Positions 1 through 11,344 are shown, counted from the stretch's first letter. The stretch: 64,000 nucleotides of DNA from Prorocentrum cordatum (GCA_963575745.1 CAUYUJ010015738.1:270342-334341), one strand, 5' to 3'. Made by a program: numbers and translations. The notes: generated from the sequence alone by a model not told the origin.

Positions 1-560
1 GGGCGACGACGTCGTACACGCTGCGCGACGTGGCCGTGCGCCCCGCGGGGGGGTGCTGCGCGGCCTGCTCCGCGCCCTCGCCCGCGGCCTCGGGGGCTTC
101 CGCGGGGGCGCGCGCCCGGCCGGGCGGCGCTCGCCGGGCGGCCCGCGCCCCGGCCCCCTCCCCCCCCCCCCCCCTCCCCTCCCCCCCCCCCTCCCACCCC
201 CGCGCCGGGAGTAGGCGCACGCCCCAGGCCTCCCGAGTGGAAGCCGCAACCGCCCCGCTCCTCTCCTCCGCCTCCTCCCTCCCTCCTCCCTCCCTCACTC
301 CTCCCTCCCTCCCTCCCTCCCTCCCTCCCTCCTCCCTCCTCCCTCCATACCTTCCTCCCTCCTCCCTCCTCCCTCCTCTGGAGTGTGAGGTGGCGCCCAG
401 CACTGGCTCCTGCCAGCAGGAGGGGGGGGGGGTCAAGGTTCGAGGCTCTGGAGTCTCGAGGAGGTGTTGCTTGCCCTGCCAGCCGCCTGCGAGGGGGGCG
501 CCTTCTAGCCCCCAGGCGGTCCACACTGCATCCAAGGTGAAGAAGACTGCACCAGATGGA
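1..560. other. GC-rich pyrimidine low-complexity tract
   Basis: Dominated by C runs and CCCT/CTC iterations (about 160-380). The open frame across it is Pro/Ser-rich only because of base composition. No gene is supported. Confidence 0.6.
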
Positions 561-570
561 CCCCGGCAGT

Positions 571-711
571 GCTGGACCTAAACGCTGTTTTGCTGGACTT
601 CGGCTCTGCTTCGTTTTTCGTTTTGGCAGGGAGGTATACAGGAAAGCAGGTAGAGCAAAAGGAACAACAAGACGAACATGCACATAACTAAAAACAGCGT
701 TCAGGTCCAGC
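571..711. repeat. Fold-back element with 21-bp arms
   Basis: Arms 571-591 and 691-711 are reverse complements with one mismatch (arm core AAACGCTGTTTT). The 99-bp centre holds a GGAACAACAAG...CATAACTA stretch resembling one end of the TAAACATAA element family seen at 11701, 16431 and 40544. Confidence 0.6.
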
Positions 712-1536
712 CCTGGACCCCGGGCAGGGTCTGGTGACCAATCTTAACGGGACTTGGACTCATCCCCCCTCCTGGCCGCCTTTTTCTGGGCCCGGCCCAC
801 CTCAGAACCCGCGACCGCCTCCGACTCCGGAGGCCTCTGCCACGAGACCCTTCGGGGATGGGCAGAACCCCCTTTAGCAGAACTTGGTTTCGAGAAAACG
901 ACCTCGGGCCCAGACCTGGCGGGCGGAAGCCTGGAAAATGACGGCCGCGGCGCCTTCTCGAGGAACCGAGAACGGACAATTCACTAATCGACGTGTCAGG
1001 GGGGGGCCTGTCCATCCTCGAACCCTGGGACCCTGGGGGCTCTGCCCGAGGGGGCGCCTTCGGCGAGCGGCCCGGCGCCCCCACACCCGCACGGCAGGCC
1101 CTGCATCCCCCCCCCTTGCACGCCGCACGGTGTGGTCACCGCACCGTTTTCTCGGGGAGACGTACAGTCAACCACTATAGTACTGTGGATGCGGTGACAA
1201 TGGACACTCTAACAATCCTGTAATTGAATTAAAAGACGTGCTTAAGATGTCTAAAACATGTTCTAGCAATGTTTCAAACATGTTTTTACGTATTAAAACA
1301 TATTTGAAACATCTTTCTAGGCATCTGGAAATGATTTGGCAGTATGCTTCCTCTCCATTAATCGACTTCCACAAGTATAATAAGGATGCGCGATAAGGAT
1401 GCAAGGGCCTTGGACGCCCATTTCGAAGCTTTCCGAGCGGGGCGCGGCCAGCGAAAGCGGCGAAGGATGGACCGAAGAGGCAAGGATGCAAGGGTACCCT
1501 TGGGAAGGTTGCCCATCCTTACTATGCGGGTTAACT
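712..1536. other. Intergenic, no gene seen
   Basis: Mixed GC-rich sequence with an AT-rich island at about 1220-1330 built of ACATGTT/AAACAT motifs that can pair with each other. Overlapping short frames on both strands look like composition effects. Confidence 0.5.
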
Positions 1537-1733
1537 GTAAGACTCGGGTACGGGGGACTCGGGTTGGCCCGATGGGGCCGCCATGAAAACGACGAGACCC
1601 AGTCTGAGTCTTGACGCGAGCTCCCGCTGCAGACGTCCCACGACAACTGGACCGTCGGAATCCAGGACGCGCTCGTCAAAAACACGTCGGCAAACCCAAG
1701 AGCCCCGGCGCACTCGAGCACTCGAGTCTTACG
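1537..1733. mobile_element. GTAAGACTCGGGT TIR element, copy 1
   Basis: About 197 bp running from GTAAGACTCGGGT to its degenerate reverse complement ending CTCGAGTCTTACG. Related copies at 51658-51850 and 56171-56357 share the internal CCCGCTGCA and GACGCGCTCGTC blocks. The 3' half is re-iterated twice more at 1740-1960. Confidence 0.65.
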
Positions 1734-1994
1734 TTTCCCCGATTTCCCGTCAGAATCCAAGACGCGCTGGTCAACAAAAACGTCGGATAACCCGAGAGTC
1801 CCAGAGCACTGGAGTCTTGCGCCTCTCCGATATGTCTGGCGATGTATAGAAGCCTCTGGGGCTCCTGGAGGCCGCAAAGGGCGCGCTCGTCAAAAAGACG
1901 GCGGCAAACCCGAGAGTCCTGGCGTGCTCGATTCTCACGCCTCCCCGAAATTCCTGGCCGACGCCTGGAGGCCTCCAGGGCTCCTGGAGGCCGC

Positions 1995-2285
1995 AAGTGA
2001 TGGGCCTGTTCTCCACCACCACCACCACCAGAAGTTGGAGGGGGGAAGGAGGTGGAAGACGAAGAGGAGGAGGACGAGGACGACGAGGATGAGGAGGACG
2101 AGGATGAGGAGGACGAGATGGAGGAGGAGGAGGAGGACGAGGAGGAGGAGAAGGAGGACGAGGAGGAGGAGGACGAGGAGGAGGACGAGGAGGAGGAGGA
2201 GGACGAGGAGGAGGAGGAGGACGAGGAGGAGGACCCCTCGTCCTCCAACTTGTGGTGGTGGTGGTGGAAGACATGCCCAGCAGCA
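1995..2285. mobile_element. CCACCACC-AAGTTGGAGG fold-back element, copy 1
   Basis: Left arm (about 1999-2043) has the order GGGCCTGTT, CCACCACCACC, AGAAGTTGGAGG. The right arm (about 2250-2278) is its reverse complement. The interior is a GGA/GAC purine array. The same arms recur at 11166-11306 around a TCC array, so the arms are conserved and the interior is not. Confidence 0.65.
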
Positions 2286-2489
2286 AAAGGGGCCTCCGGT
2301 CCGCGGAGGTCCCGACGCGGAGGCCCCCCCCCCCCCCGCAGGCATGCGCGGTGCCCCACGGGCCGCCACCGGGCCTCTGCGGGAGCCTCTTCCGAAGAGG
2401 CTCATCGGGGACCTCACCAGGGTGAGCTCTGCGGGGACCTCCAGAGTCCACTGGGGGACCTCCAGGGATGCGCCAGCCACATGGGGACA

Positions 2490-2645
2490 GGGGGACAGGG
2501 CAGACGGGGTCGGAGGATCGCACTGAGTCCAAATCTATCGGCGACGCGTCAGCGACGTCGGGATGGAGAGCATCGGGCTCCGAACCGTGTCGCATCGCTG
2601 GTGCATCACCGATGCGACAGGATCCTCCGACCCATCTACTCTGGC
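2490..2645. mobile_element. GGTCGGAGGATCGC fold-back element, copy 1 (diverged)
   Basis: Starts near GGGGTCGGAGGATCGC and ends with GGATCCTCCGACCCATCTACT, the reverse-complement arm. The interior is built of CATCGGCGACG-type motifs. Better copies are at 10067-10270, 30529-30723 and 55875-56058. Confidence 0.65.
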
Positions 2646-2877
2646 CCCATTTGGCCGACTCCGGGAAACCTGAACCCCAACAAAAGGTTAAAGTAGCAGT
2701 TTGGGAGATCGTTTGAATGCTTCTGGGATTGCCCGGGGAGGTGCTGGCCAGCAACCAGAACCTTTTGCTCTGGGCAGCCCCGATGCATGCCAGCGCGCAC
2801 CCTCCGGACCTGCACAACCGACAAGGCCAGGTCATCCGATGGGGGGAGGGATGGGGGGACGAGGGCCCTATACCCTG

Positions 2878-2990
2878 GGCTATCCCAGACCCCCGACGTC
2901 ATGATTTGTTCAGAACGTCGACCCCCAGAATTCTCGACCCACTCCCCAGGACCGTCTTTCCATCCTGAGCAGTTTTCTGACGGCCCCTAG
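2878..2990 (+). repeat. GACGTCATG...GTCGACCC interspersed repeat, copy 1
   Basis: Contains ATCCCAGACCCCCGACGTCA followed by AACGTCGACCCCCAGAATT and ACTCCCCAGGACCGTCTTT. A related copy lies at 31155-31280 (+). A reverse-complement copy at 11345-11520 has an expanded CTCGGGGAGTGGGT unit. Confidence 0.6.
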
Positions 2991-3836
2991 GGGCCTGGCA
3001 AGGGCCCCCAGGAGCCGAAAAGAGCGGAAACCCTTCCGCCGCCATTTCTTAACGACTCTAAGCGTCTAGGATTGGCGGGCCCACAAAAAACGTCCCTTGA
3101 TCTCATTGTTGTTATCAATCCGCCCTAATCCGTCTACGGACGTTTCGCGGAGGGCTTCGGCCTCTACGCGTCGTTCATTTCCAATCGTGCTCATTTCTGA
3201 CTGTGCTCGTTCCTACTTGCTCCTGGCCCCCTAGCGGCCAGGAAGAGGCCCAGGATAGAATAGTTAGAAATGAAAGGATCTCGGCCCCCCAAAAAAGTCA
3301 AAGACCTTCCGAACACTTACAAATGAGCCATGTGCACCTAACCCTAAAGGGTCTTTAATAACCCCCGGGCAATAATGGGGAAATGCATATTTTCCGCCGG
3401 CTTATTGATGGATAGGGACCCCGACAATAGTTGGAAATTACTGATTCTCGTCGGCGGATGCATGAGAGGTCATGAGAAGTGCTCAAAAATCCCATCGCTC
3501 AACGCCTGGCGGCCTCCTGCTTCTCCTCCTCCTCCTCCTCCTCCTCCTCCTCCTCCTCCTCCTCCCGAGGAGGAGGAGGAGGGACGAGTTTCTATTCCCC
3601 GCCGAGGGCTTGGGGTGGGGGGGGGGGGCATCATGAAAGGCCCTCTGCGATTATGCCAGGCACAAGCAGATGGGATGCCCTGCAGCGGCGGGCGCGTCGC
3701 GAGGCAGGGCTCAGGAGGACTCTGCCGCGGCCCCGCCCCGCGCGCACACCCTCTCGCCTCTGCGGGGGTGGCCCCGCGAGGAGCAGCTCGCGCTCCACCC
3801 CTCTCGTGTTGGGCCGGGCCTGCCTGAAGGGGGAAA
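2991..3836. other. Intergenic with CTC array
   Basis: No coding signal recognised. A TCC array of about 45 bp lies at 3522-3568, followed immediately by GAGGAGGAGG, so the strand can fold back on itself. Confidence 0.5.
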
Positions 3837-3989
3837 CTGGGACACGCAAAGAAATAGACACAAGCAACCAGATCCCCTAAATATTCACATGTTGTCTGGG
3901 TGTTTGTCTTCCCCCCCACTTCCCGGATTTTCTTATACTTTCTGGGGAATCGACGATTGATTGTGTCTGTGTGTTTTCTTCCCTCCTGA
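3837..3989 (+). repeat. GGGACACAC...TTCCCTCCTGA interspersed repeat, copy 1
   Basis: About 150 bp. Begins CTGGGACACGCAAAG, has the central block GTCTTCCCCCCCACTTCCC, then ATCGACGATTGATTGTGTCT, and ends TTCCCTCCTGA. Seven copies in this window (3837, 30032, 32191, 32891, 33061, 34248, 40077) all lie in the same orientation. Confidence 0.7.
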
Positions 3990-4329
3990 CTGCCCCCCTA
4001 CTGGATGGATTTTGGAAGAAAGATTAGAAACAGTCTCAAAATACCTTCAACGATTCCTGTAGAGGGACAGGCCCGACTTCACTCTAGTGCTCCAGTGGGC
4101 ACTCGGGCCGCACTGGACAAACCGAAAAGCTCAAGACATCAAAAGGAGGACGGTCCACCGCATGGACCGCGGAGGCGGGGATCAGGACCCCATCCCCGCC
4201 CAGGACATGGAGAATCCTCAGGGACCACCAGGGCGCATGAAAACCCGAACAAACTCTCAAAATGACTCCGACGGGGGGACACCGCGTGATAGCCTCGTTT
4301 GTGTGCGTGGGGGTCCTCATCGTCGAAGA

Positions 4330-4575
4330 TTAACGGTGGTGACCTGTGAGGCCTGTCGGACCTGTGGGGCTTGCGAGCGCTGTGGGACCTGTGAGACTTG
4401 CGGAACTTGCGGGTCCTGCGGGACCTGTGGGGCCTGTGAGATCCGTGGGATATGTGGGACCAGTGGAACTCTTGGAGCTTTTGGAACCAGTTGGACTTTG
4501 AGACTTATGGAGCCCGTGGGAAGTGCAACCTGGGGGGCCCGCGGGACCTGTGGGACCTGTAGGCCCGCCTGTGAC
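4330..4575. repeat. 9-bp GGGACCTGT minisatellite
   Basis: Degenerate nonamer around GGGACCTGT, GGGGCCTGT and GGAACTTGC, repeated more than 20 times. On the minus strand one frame reads as Gly-Pro-X collagen-like triplets, and on the plus strand another reads Cys-Gly-Thr. Neither frame has other support for being a gene. Confidence 0.6.
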
Positions 4576-4579
4576 CTCA

Positions 4580-6310
4580 TCGCAATTCACTCCCAGACGA
4601 GGCAGCCGGAAGTGACGACGGTTACAAGATGATGCCGGTGACCCGCTCGGATTAGCAACACGAGCTGCGGGCCCCATAGGGATGGGGTTCCCGCAATTAC
4701 AGTTTCGGGATGGCCCGCTCGGATTGCTGACATGAGGCGCGGGCCGCATAGGGAGGGTGCTCCCGCCTGAGACTTCCTCGCAATTCACTCGCACACGAGG
4801 CTCCCGCTTGATACTTCCTCCAGATTCAAGCCTCAGGAGCTCAAAAGTGACGCCAGTTGCAGGTTTGCGAATCACCACTGGGATAAAAAACGTGAAGTGC
4901 GGGTCGCATGCGGAGGGCGTTCCCGCCTGAAACTTCCTCGCAATTCACTCACCGACGGGGCTCGAGCCTGAGATTTCCTCTAGATTCGAGCCGCAGGGGC
5001 CCAAAATAACTAACGACAGCTAAACATTTGCGAATCACCTCCTGGGATAAGAAAAAAACCAACCTCAAGTGCGGGCCCCATAGAGTGGGGGTTCCCGCCT
5101 GAGACTTCCTCGCAATTCACTCACAAACTTATCTCCCGCCTGAGACCTCCTCTAAACCTCAGGGGCCCAAAAGTGACGACAAGTAAAAGTTTGCGCATCG
5201 CCCCCTGGGGTAACAAAAAACAAACATATGAAGCGCGGGCCCCATGGTGACAGGGTTCCCGCCTGAGACTTCCTGGCAAATCACTCACAGGCAAGACTCC
5301 CGCCTGAGACTTCCTCTAGATTCAAGCCTCAGGGGCCTAAAATTGACGACAATCAAAAGTTTGCAAATCACCCCCTGGGACTAAAAACACAAAGTGCGGG
5401 TCCCATAGGGAGGGGTTCCAGCTTGAGACTTCCTCGCAATTCACTCACAGACGACGTTCCCGCTTGATACTTCCTCCAGATACAAGCCTCTGGGGCCCAA
5501 AAGCGAATAATGTTAAAGGTTTGCGACCCGCCCCCTGCAATAAAAAAACATGGCTTGCGGGCCGCACAGGGAGGATGTTCCCGCCTGAGACTCCCTCGTA
5601 ATTTACTCACAGACGAGGCTCCCCTGAGAGTTCTTCTAGATTCAAACCTCAGGGGCCCAAAAGTGACGACAATCAAAAGTTTGCGAATCACCCCCTGGGG
5701 TTAAAAACATAAAGTGCGGGCCCCATAAGGAGGGTGCCCCGCCTGAGACCTCCTTGCAATTCACTCACAGACGGGGCTCCCACCTTGGACCTCCTCTAGA
5801 CCTCAGGGGCCCAAGCGTGACGACAGATACAAGTTTGCAAATCACCCCCTGTGATTTTCTGCCACACGCATTGAGTGCGGGCCCCATGGGGAAGGGCTCC
5901 CGCCTGAGACTTCCTCGCAATTCACTCAGGGACGTGGCTCCCGCCTGAGGGTTCTTCTAAATTCAAGCCTCAGGGGCCCAACAGTGACGATAGATAGAAG
6001 TTTTCGATTGACCCCCTGGGACTGAAAGCATGGAGTACGGGCCCCATAAGGAGGGGCTCCCGCCTGAGACTCCCTTGCAATTCACTCACAGTCGAGGTTC
6101 TCTTGGTACTTTCGCCAGATTCAAGCCTCAGGAGCCCAAAAGCGACGACTGTTACAGGTTTGCGAATGACCCACCCCGGATCAAAGAACAAAACAAAACA
6201 TGATGTTCGGGCCCCACAGGGAGGGGCTCCCGCCTGAGACTTCCTTGCAATTCGCTCAGGGGCTAAACTCCTGCTTGAGACTTCCGCCAGATTCACGCCT
6301 CAGAAGCCCA
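4580..6310. repeat. Satellite of about 165 bp, 11 tandem copies
   Basis: The anchor CGCAATTCACTC recurs at about 4584, 4782, 4938, 5110, 5274 (degenerate), 5433, 5597, 5753, 5916, 6074 and 6246, a spacing of about 156-198 bp. Each unit carries AAGTGCGGGCCCCATAGGG, CCCGCCTGAGACTTCCTC, CCTCAGGGGCCCAAAAGTGA and GTTTGCGAATCACCCCCTGG. No protein-coding signal. Confidence 0.85.
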
Positions 6311-6339
6311 TGAGAGTGAATGAGTGAGCGAGTGAGTAA

Positions 6340-6435
6340 TGATAAGGGTTAAGATGATGATGAGGAGGAGACTGCTGAAAATCATGGTGACAAGGATGTG
6401 GGATGGCTCCTGTCTCTGATGATGATGATGATGAC

Positions 6436-6499
<64 letters not shown>

Positions 6500-6595
6500 T
6501 TGGAGCGCTCCTTTTCCTGATGATGATGCTGGTGACGATGCTGATGCTGATGATGATGATGACGATGCTGAGGATGCTGCTCCTGATGGTGATGG

Positions 6596-6673
<78 letters not shown>

Positions 6674-6680
6674 GGGGGTG
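6340..6680. repeat. GAT/ATG triplet arrays
   Basis: Two long (GAT)n runs, about 6415-6500 and 6595-6670, separated by a degenerate GATGCTG stretch. They create spurious poly-Asp, poly-Met, poly-His and poly-Ile frames. Confidence 0.9.
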
Positions 6681-6740
6681 TTATTGTTCTTGCGCGGGGG
6701 GGAGAAACATACAATCCCACTTTGGATGTGGGGAGCATGG

Positions 6741-6845
6741 GAACAAACAACTACATTACCATAAGCATGTGGAGGTCCGCGCGGATCTCTTGGATCCGCG
6801 CCGGCCCCCCTCCCAGGCGGGCGGAGCGCCGAAAGTTTCTGTGAA
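6741..6845. mobile_element. TAAACATAA / TCCGCGCGGAT element, truncated copy
   Basis: GAACAAACAACTACATTACC, then GGAGGTCCGCGCGGATCTCT and GGATCCGCGCCGG, with a short degenerate right end GGAGCGCCGAAAG. Related to the fuller copies at 11701, 16431, 31310 and 40544. Confidence 0.5.
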
Positions 6846-6929
6846 TGAGAGGGCTGCGCTCCTGCGACCTCGTGATGAACAACGTCTCGTCAGGCCAACG
6901 AGTGTTCTCGCCAGGTGTCGCGAACAGCA

Positions 6930-7300
6930 TGGACCAGGGCAAAGCCCGAACAAACCCTCCCACCCTCCCTTGGCCCCTTTTTTTTGCCAACCGCTGCGCC
7001 ACGGAACCCTCCAGGAAAGGACGCTTCGTGAGGGGCCTGAGGGAACCCCGAACAAACTCTCCCACCCTCCCTTGGCCCCTTTTTTTTTGCCAACCGCTGC
7101 GCCCAGGAACCCTCCAGGAACGGACGCTTCGTGAGGGGCCTGAGGGAAAACCAACCGCTGAGGGGCCTGAGGGGCCTCCAGGAACGGACGCTTCGTGAGG
7201 GGCCTTGGTCCCTTTTTTGCCAACCGCTGCGCCCAGGAACCCTCCGGTAACGGACGCTTCGTGAGGGGCCGGAGGGAAAACCGACCGACCTCGGCGCGCT
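6930..7300. repeat. Tandem repeat of about 110 bp
   Basis: Units contain CCTTGGCCCC, a T run, TGCCAACCGCTGCGCC and GGACGCTTCGTGAGGGGCC. About three full copies and one deleted copy. Confidence 0.75.
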
Positions 7301-7740
7301 CGAAAAAAACCGTGCTCCGAACGGAGGGCCCACAGACGGGGTGCGCGTGCAGGAACGGACGCAGAGGCCGCCACCCCACTTACGGGCCCCGCCCCAGGGG
7401 GAGGGAGAGGAGGAGGAGTTGCGGAGAGGAGGAGGAGGAGGCGGAGGAGGAGGAGGAGGAGGAGGAGGGCACGCGCCCCCGCCCCTGCGGAGGCGGCACC
7501 GTGAGAGCGGCTCCCCCGCCCCCCCTCCTGGGGCGGGGCGGCACCTCCCTGGATGCCGCCGCCTTCCCCGCTGGCCTCCGCCCGCGAACCCTCCGCGGCG
7601 CCCTCCGCTCGCCGAGGCCCTCCGCCCCAAGGGGGGGAGCGAGGCGCGCCCACGGCGTGCGAAGGGGGGGCCCTCGCTGGGGGAGGGGCGGCGCCCCCGG
7701 GGCGGCCTGGGCACTCCCAGACGGGCGAGGGAGGCGGGAG
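7301..7740. other. GC-rich low-complexity stretch
   Basis: GGAGGAGG tract at about 7400-7470 followed by very GC-rich sequence. No gene supported on either strand. Confidence 0.5.
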
Positions 7741-8330
7741 GAGAAAGGGCCTCCTCCTCCTCCTGCTCCTCCTCCTCCTCCTGCCAGGAGGGGCGAGGGA
7801 GACAGGATAAAAGGACTTCCTCTTCCGCCTCCTCCTCGTTTTCCTCCTCCTCCTCCTCCTCCTCCTCCTCCTCCTCCTCCTCCTGCCAGGAGGGGCGAGG
7901 GAGACAGGATAAAAGGACTTCCTCTTCCGCCTCCTCCTCGTTCTCCTCCTCCTCCTCCTCCTCCTCCTCCTCCTCCTCCTCCTGCCAGGAGGGGCGAGGG
8001 AGACAGGATAAAAGGACTTCCTCTTCCGCCTCCTCCTCGTTCTCCTCCTCCTGCTCCTCCTGTCCTCCTCCTCCTCCTCTCATCCTCCTCCTCTTCCAGG
8101 AGGTGGCGAGGGAGACAGGATTAAAAGGACTTCCTCACTTCCGTCCTCCTCCTCGTCTTTCTCCTCCTCTGCTCCTCTGTCATCCTCCCCCTCCTCTCCC
8201 TTCCTCCCCTCCTCCTCCTGCCAGGAGGGGCGAGGGAGACAGGATAAAAGGACTTCCTCTTCCGCCTCCTCCTCGTTCTCCTCCTCCTGCTCCTCCTGTC
8301 CTCCTCCTCCTCCTCTTCCTCCTCGTTGTC
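7741..8330. repeat. Tandem repeat with CTC cores, 5 copies
   Basis: A unique module, CCAGGAGGGGCGAGGGAGAC then AGGATAAAAGGACTTCCTC, recurs at about 7783, 7885, 7985, 8096 (variant) and 8220. The modules are separated by (CTC)n of variable length. Confidence 0.8.
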
Positions 8331-8690
8331 TTCCTGAAAGTTTCTGCGCCACAGTCGGCTGGCGAAGTAGTTGATGCTCATGTTGTTTATGTTTATGTTG
8401 ATGTTGTCGATGTTTATGCATTGATGAGTTTCCTCTATTCTCCTCCTCCTCCTCCTTCTCCTCCTTCTCCTCTTTCTATTTCTCCTCCTCATCCTTCTGC
8501 TTCTCTTCCTCGTCCTCGTCCTCCTCTTCCTCCTCCTGCTCCTCATCTCCTCCTCCTCCTCCTCCTCTTCCTCCTCGTCGTCTCCCTTGAAGTTTCTGCG
8601 CCGCTGTAACGAGTCGGCTGGCGAAGTAGTTGATGCTTGTGCTGTTTCTGTGTATGTTTATGATGTCTATGTGTATGCATTTATGTTGTT
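8331..8690. repeat. Duplicated GAAGTTTCTGCGCC module
   Basis: AAGTTTCTGCGCC, GTCGGCTGGCGAAGTAGTTG and TTTATG-rich sequence occur at about 8338-8430 and again at 8588-8690, separated by (CTC)n. Confidence 0.7.
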
Positions 8691-9180
8691 CCTCCTCGTC
8701 CTCCTCCTCCTCCTCCTCCTCCTCCTCCTCCTCCTCCTCCTTCGTCTCCTCATTCTCTTTCCTCCTCCTACTGCTCCTCATCCTCGTCCATCGTCCTCCT
8801 CCTCCCTCCTCCTCCTCTCCTCCTCCTCTCTCCTGCCTCCTCCTTCCCCCCTCCCCCTCCTCATCCTCATCCTCTCCTCCGTCCTCCTCCTCCTCCTCCT
8901 CCTCCTCCTCCTCCTCCTCCTCCTCCCCCTTCCCCTCCTCCTCCTCCTCCTCATCCTCCCTCACCCTCCACTTCCTCACGACCTCCTCGAGTACAGAATA
9001 GCCACATTCCCGCGCAGCATCCCCACCCCCTCCCCAATCTTGCGCCTCCTGCGACTGTGTCCACCACGACTGCGTTGTTTATCTCCCTCCTCCTCATCCT
9101 CCTCTTCCTTTTCCTCCTCCTCCTCCCTCCTCCTCCTCCTCTTCCTCCTCCTCCTCCCTCATCCCCGCGCTCGGAGGTGG
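8691..9180. repeat. CTC/TCC triplet arrays
   Basis: Nearly continuous CTC iterations with CAT interruptions. Long Ser, Leu, Pro and Glu frames here are array artefacts. Confidence 0.9.
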
Positions 9181-10066
9181 AATTGTTGTTCATCGCTTCC
9201 TTTCTGCTGATTTTTGCTTCAGCTGCATGTCGTGCCGTTCGCTGCTGAGGTGAGGCATCCATGTTGGGCAGGAGCCCGCTTCGAAGGTGGCGGCTCCATT
9301 CGGCCGATTTGGACGCCCCATGTTCCCCCTCTCCACCATCCAACGTTCAGCGGCACCTCATGGGAGCCTCCTGAACAATTTTGTCGGCTCTTCCGAATCG
9401 ACGCTAGTCTACGCTAATCGACGCTGTCTCATCGATCACCAGACGCTAATTGGCCCGAATGCGCTCCAAAGACAGAGATGCGACAATACACAAGGCTCCC
9501 ATGATTGCGACAGATCTCGAGAGGGAGTGCATCGACCTGGAATCGGCGATGCATCGTCGACAGATCGGCGATAGGCCCCCGATAGCGAAACCGCACGCTC
9601 ATTGGCGGGCTGGGGCTATCGGGCCCCCATCGGCGATCAATGGGCGATTGGGATTCGCTGAATCCCCCCTGTGCCCATCCCCCCCTATCGTTGCCCCTGA
9701 GAGGTCTGAGGTACTCCAGGCCTCGGAAGAAATCAGCGAACACTCATGCCACGTTCATCTGCCAATGTCCCCCCCAATGATCAATGTTGGCAGTAGGTAC
9801 GGTTCAAGGAATGGTACTTCGACCGCAGCCTTCCCCGCGCGTGCCAACTTCGAATGCTGGAGGGACTGATTGGGGGTCGACGACCCCTCCCCCAGAAGCC
9901 CACCCCCTTCCCCTACCGTGCCCCGCCAACCTGGCTCTCGCAGGTGTGTCGCTCGCTCGCCCCGCCCCCCCCCCTCCCCCCCGCGCCCGCGGCCTCCGCC
10001 TCCCAGCCGGCCACGTTCTCCCTTGGCAGGAGGGCGCCGACCATGCCGCACCCACCGTGGCACGAG
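9181..10066. other. Intergenic, no gene seen
   Basis: Contains a short inverted repeat, GGCCCCCGATAGC near 9573 against GCTATCGGGCCCCC near 9625. No conserved coding signal. Confidence 0.5.
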
Positions 10067-10270
10067 AGGCCTCCTGGATGGGGTCGGAGCAGACGGGGTC
10101 GGAGGATCGCGCCGCATCGCCGATGCATCGGCGATGCATCGCCTACGTCGGCGGTGCATCGGCGACGTCGGCGCGAAGCGCATTGGGCCCCACGTCGAGC
10201 CGCGTCGGCGATGCAGCGACGATGCGGCGCGATCCTCCGACCCCATCTACTCGGACCACATCTATCGAGG
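10067..10270. mobile_element. GGTCGGAGGATCGC fold-back element, copy 2
   Basis: Starts AGGCCTCCTGGATGGGGTCG and reaches GTCGGAGGATCGCGCCGCAT. The right arm GCGGCGCGATCCTCCGACCC then ATCTACTCGGAC is the reverse complement. The centre is CATCGGCGATG-type motifs. Little in it suggests coding; it is best read as a non-autonomous TIR or foldback element. Confidence 0.75.
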
Positions 10271-10374
10271 ACTGCGAGAAGGTCTGGCTCAAGAAGGGTG
10301 ACTTCGACGGATGCTGGGGCGCCTCAGGTCGTGCCGGAGTGCCCAAGGTCGGGCGAGAGTAGTATTCATATTGA

Positions 10375-10990
10375 GTAATTGTGGAGGGAGGAGGGAGGAG
10401 GCAGGAGGGAGGAGCAGGGATGGGCGGAGGGAGGGGGGAAGGGGAGGCGGGAGGGAGGGGAGGAAGGGAGGGAGGGAGGAGGGGGAGCGGAGGAGGGAGG
10501 AGGACCTCCGAGTCCAGCGAAACCCACCCTTTTCGCACACGACGCCCTCTGGAGCCCCGAAGCCAGGAGGCCCAGAAGGGCACCAGTTCCTGGCCAGCGG
10601 GCCGGCCCGGGGGGGACCCCCCAATTGCTGCGCCGCCGCGGGCCACCCCGGGGGATCTCCCTCCCTCCATGACCTACCTCCTCATCCTCCTCCTCTCCTC
10701 CTCCCACCTCCTCCTCCTCCTCCTCCTCCGACCTCCTCCTTCCTCTCCTCCTCCTCCTCCTCCTCCTCTCCTCCTCCTCCTCTCCCTCCTCCCTCCTCCC
10801 TCCTCCCTCCTCATCCTCCCTGACTCCCAGACCTCCCTCCTCACCTCCTCCCTCCTCCTTCCTATCCCTGCCTCCCTCCTCCCTCATCCATCCCTCCCTC
10901 CTCCTTCCCACCCTCCTCATACCTCATCATCCTCCTCCCTTCCTACCCCTCCTCCTCTCCTCCCGCCCTCCTCTCCTCCTCCTTGAACCG
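10375..10990. repeat. GGGAGGA then CTCCTCC low-complexity pair
   Basis: Purine (GGGAGGAGG) tract at 10384-10505 and complementary pyrimidine tract at 10676-10985 flank about 170 bp of ordinary sequence. The two could pair as a very long hairpin. Confidence 0.7.
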
Positions 10991-11165
10991 GACCCCCCCC
11001 CCCCCCCAGAGCCGAGGCAATCACCACGGCGGGGGCGCTCCGCTGCTCTCGGCCCCGGGGGGGCGGGGGCCCTCACCCTCGCCATCGCTCGGACGACCCT
11101 TCTCCGGGCACTCTTCGACGTCTTGCGCTTTTTCTTTTGTTCGCAGAAAGTGATCCCATATGTGG

Positions 11166-11306
11166 TGGGCTTGCTTTCCACCACCACCACCATAAGAAGT
11201 TGGAGGGGGAGGGGGTCCTCCTCCTCTTCCTCCCCTCCTCCTCCTCGTCCTCCACCTCCTCCCCCCCTCCAATTTGTGGTGGTGGTGGTTGCAAACAAGC
11301 CCATCA
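11166..11306. mobile_element. CCACCACC-AAGTTGGAGG fold-back element, copy 2
   Basis: Left arm GGTGGGCTTGCTTTCCACCA then ATAAGAAGTTGGAGG. Right arm CCTCCAATTTGTGGTGG then GCAAACAAGCCCATC. Same arms as 1995-2285. Confidence 0.7.
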
Positions 11307-11344
11307 ATATGCTCCTCGGCAGCCCTCGCCGAGAAGAGTGCACC

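Noticed and set aside
4330-4878. Collagen-like Gly-Pro-X frame on the minus strand
   Set aside because: Produced by a 9-bp minisatellite that is equally open as Cys-Gly-Thr on the plus strand. No signal peptide or flanking domain.
7741-8330. CRISPR-like alternation of conserved module and variable spacer
   Set aside because: The spacers are CTC arrays and the genome context is eukaryotic. No cas-like gene.
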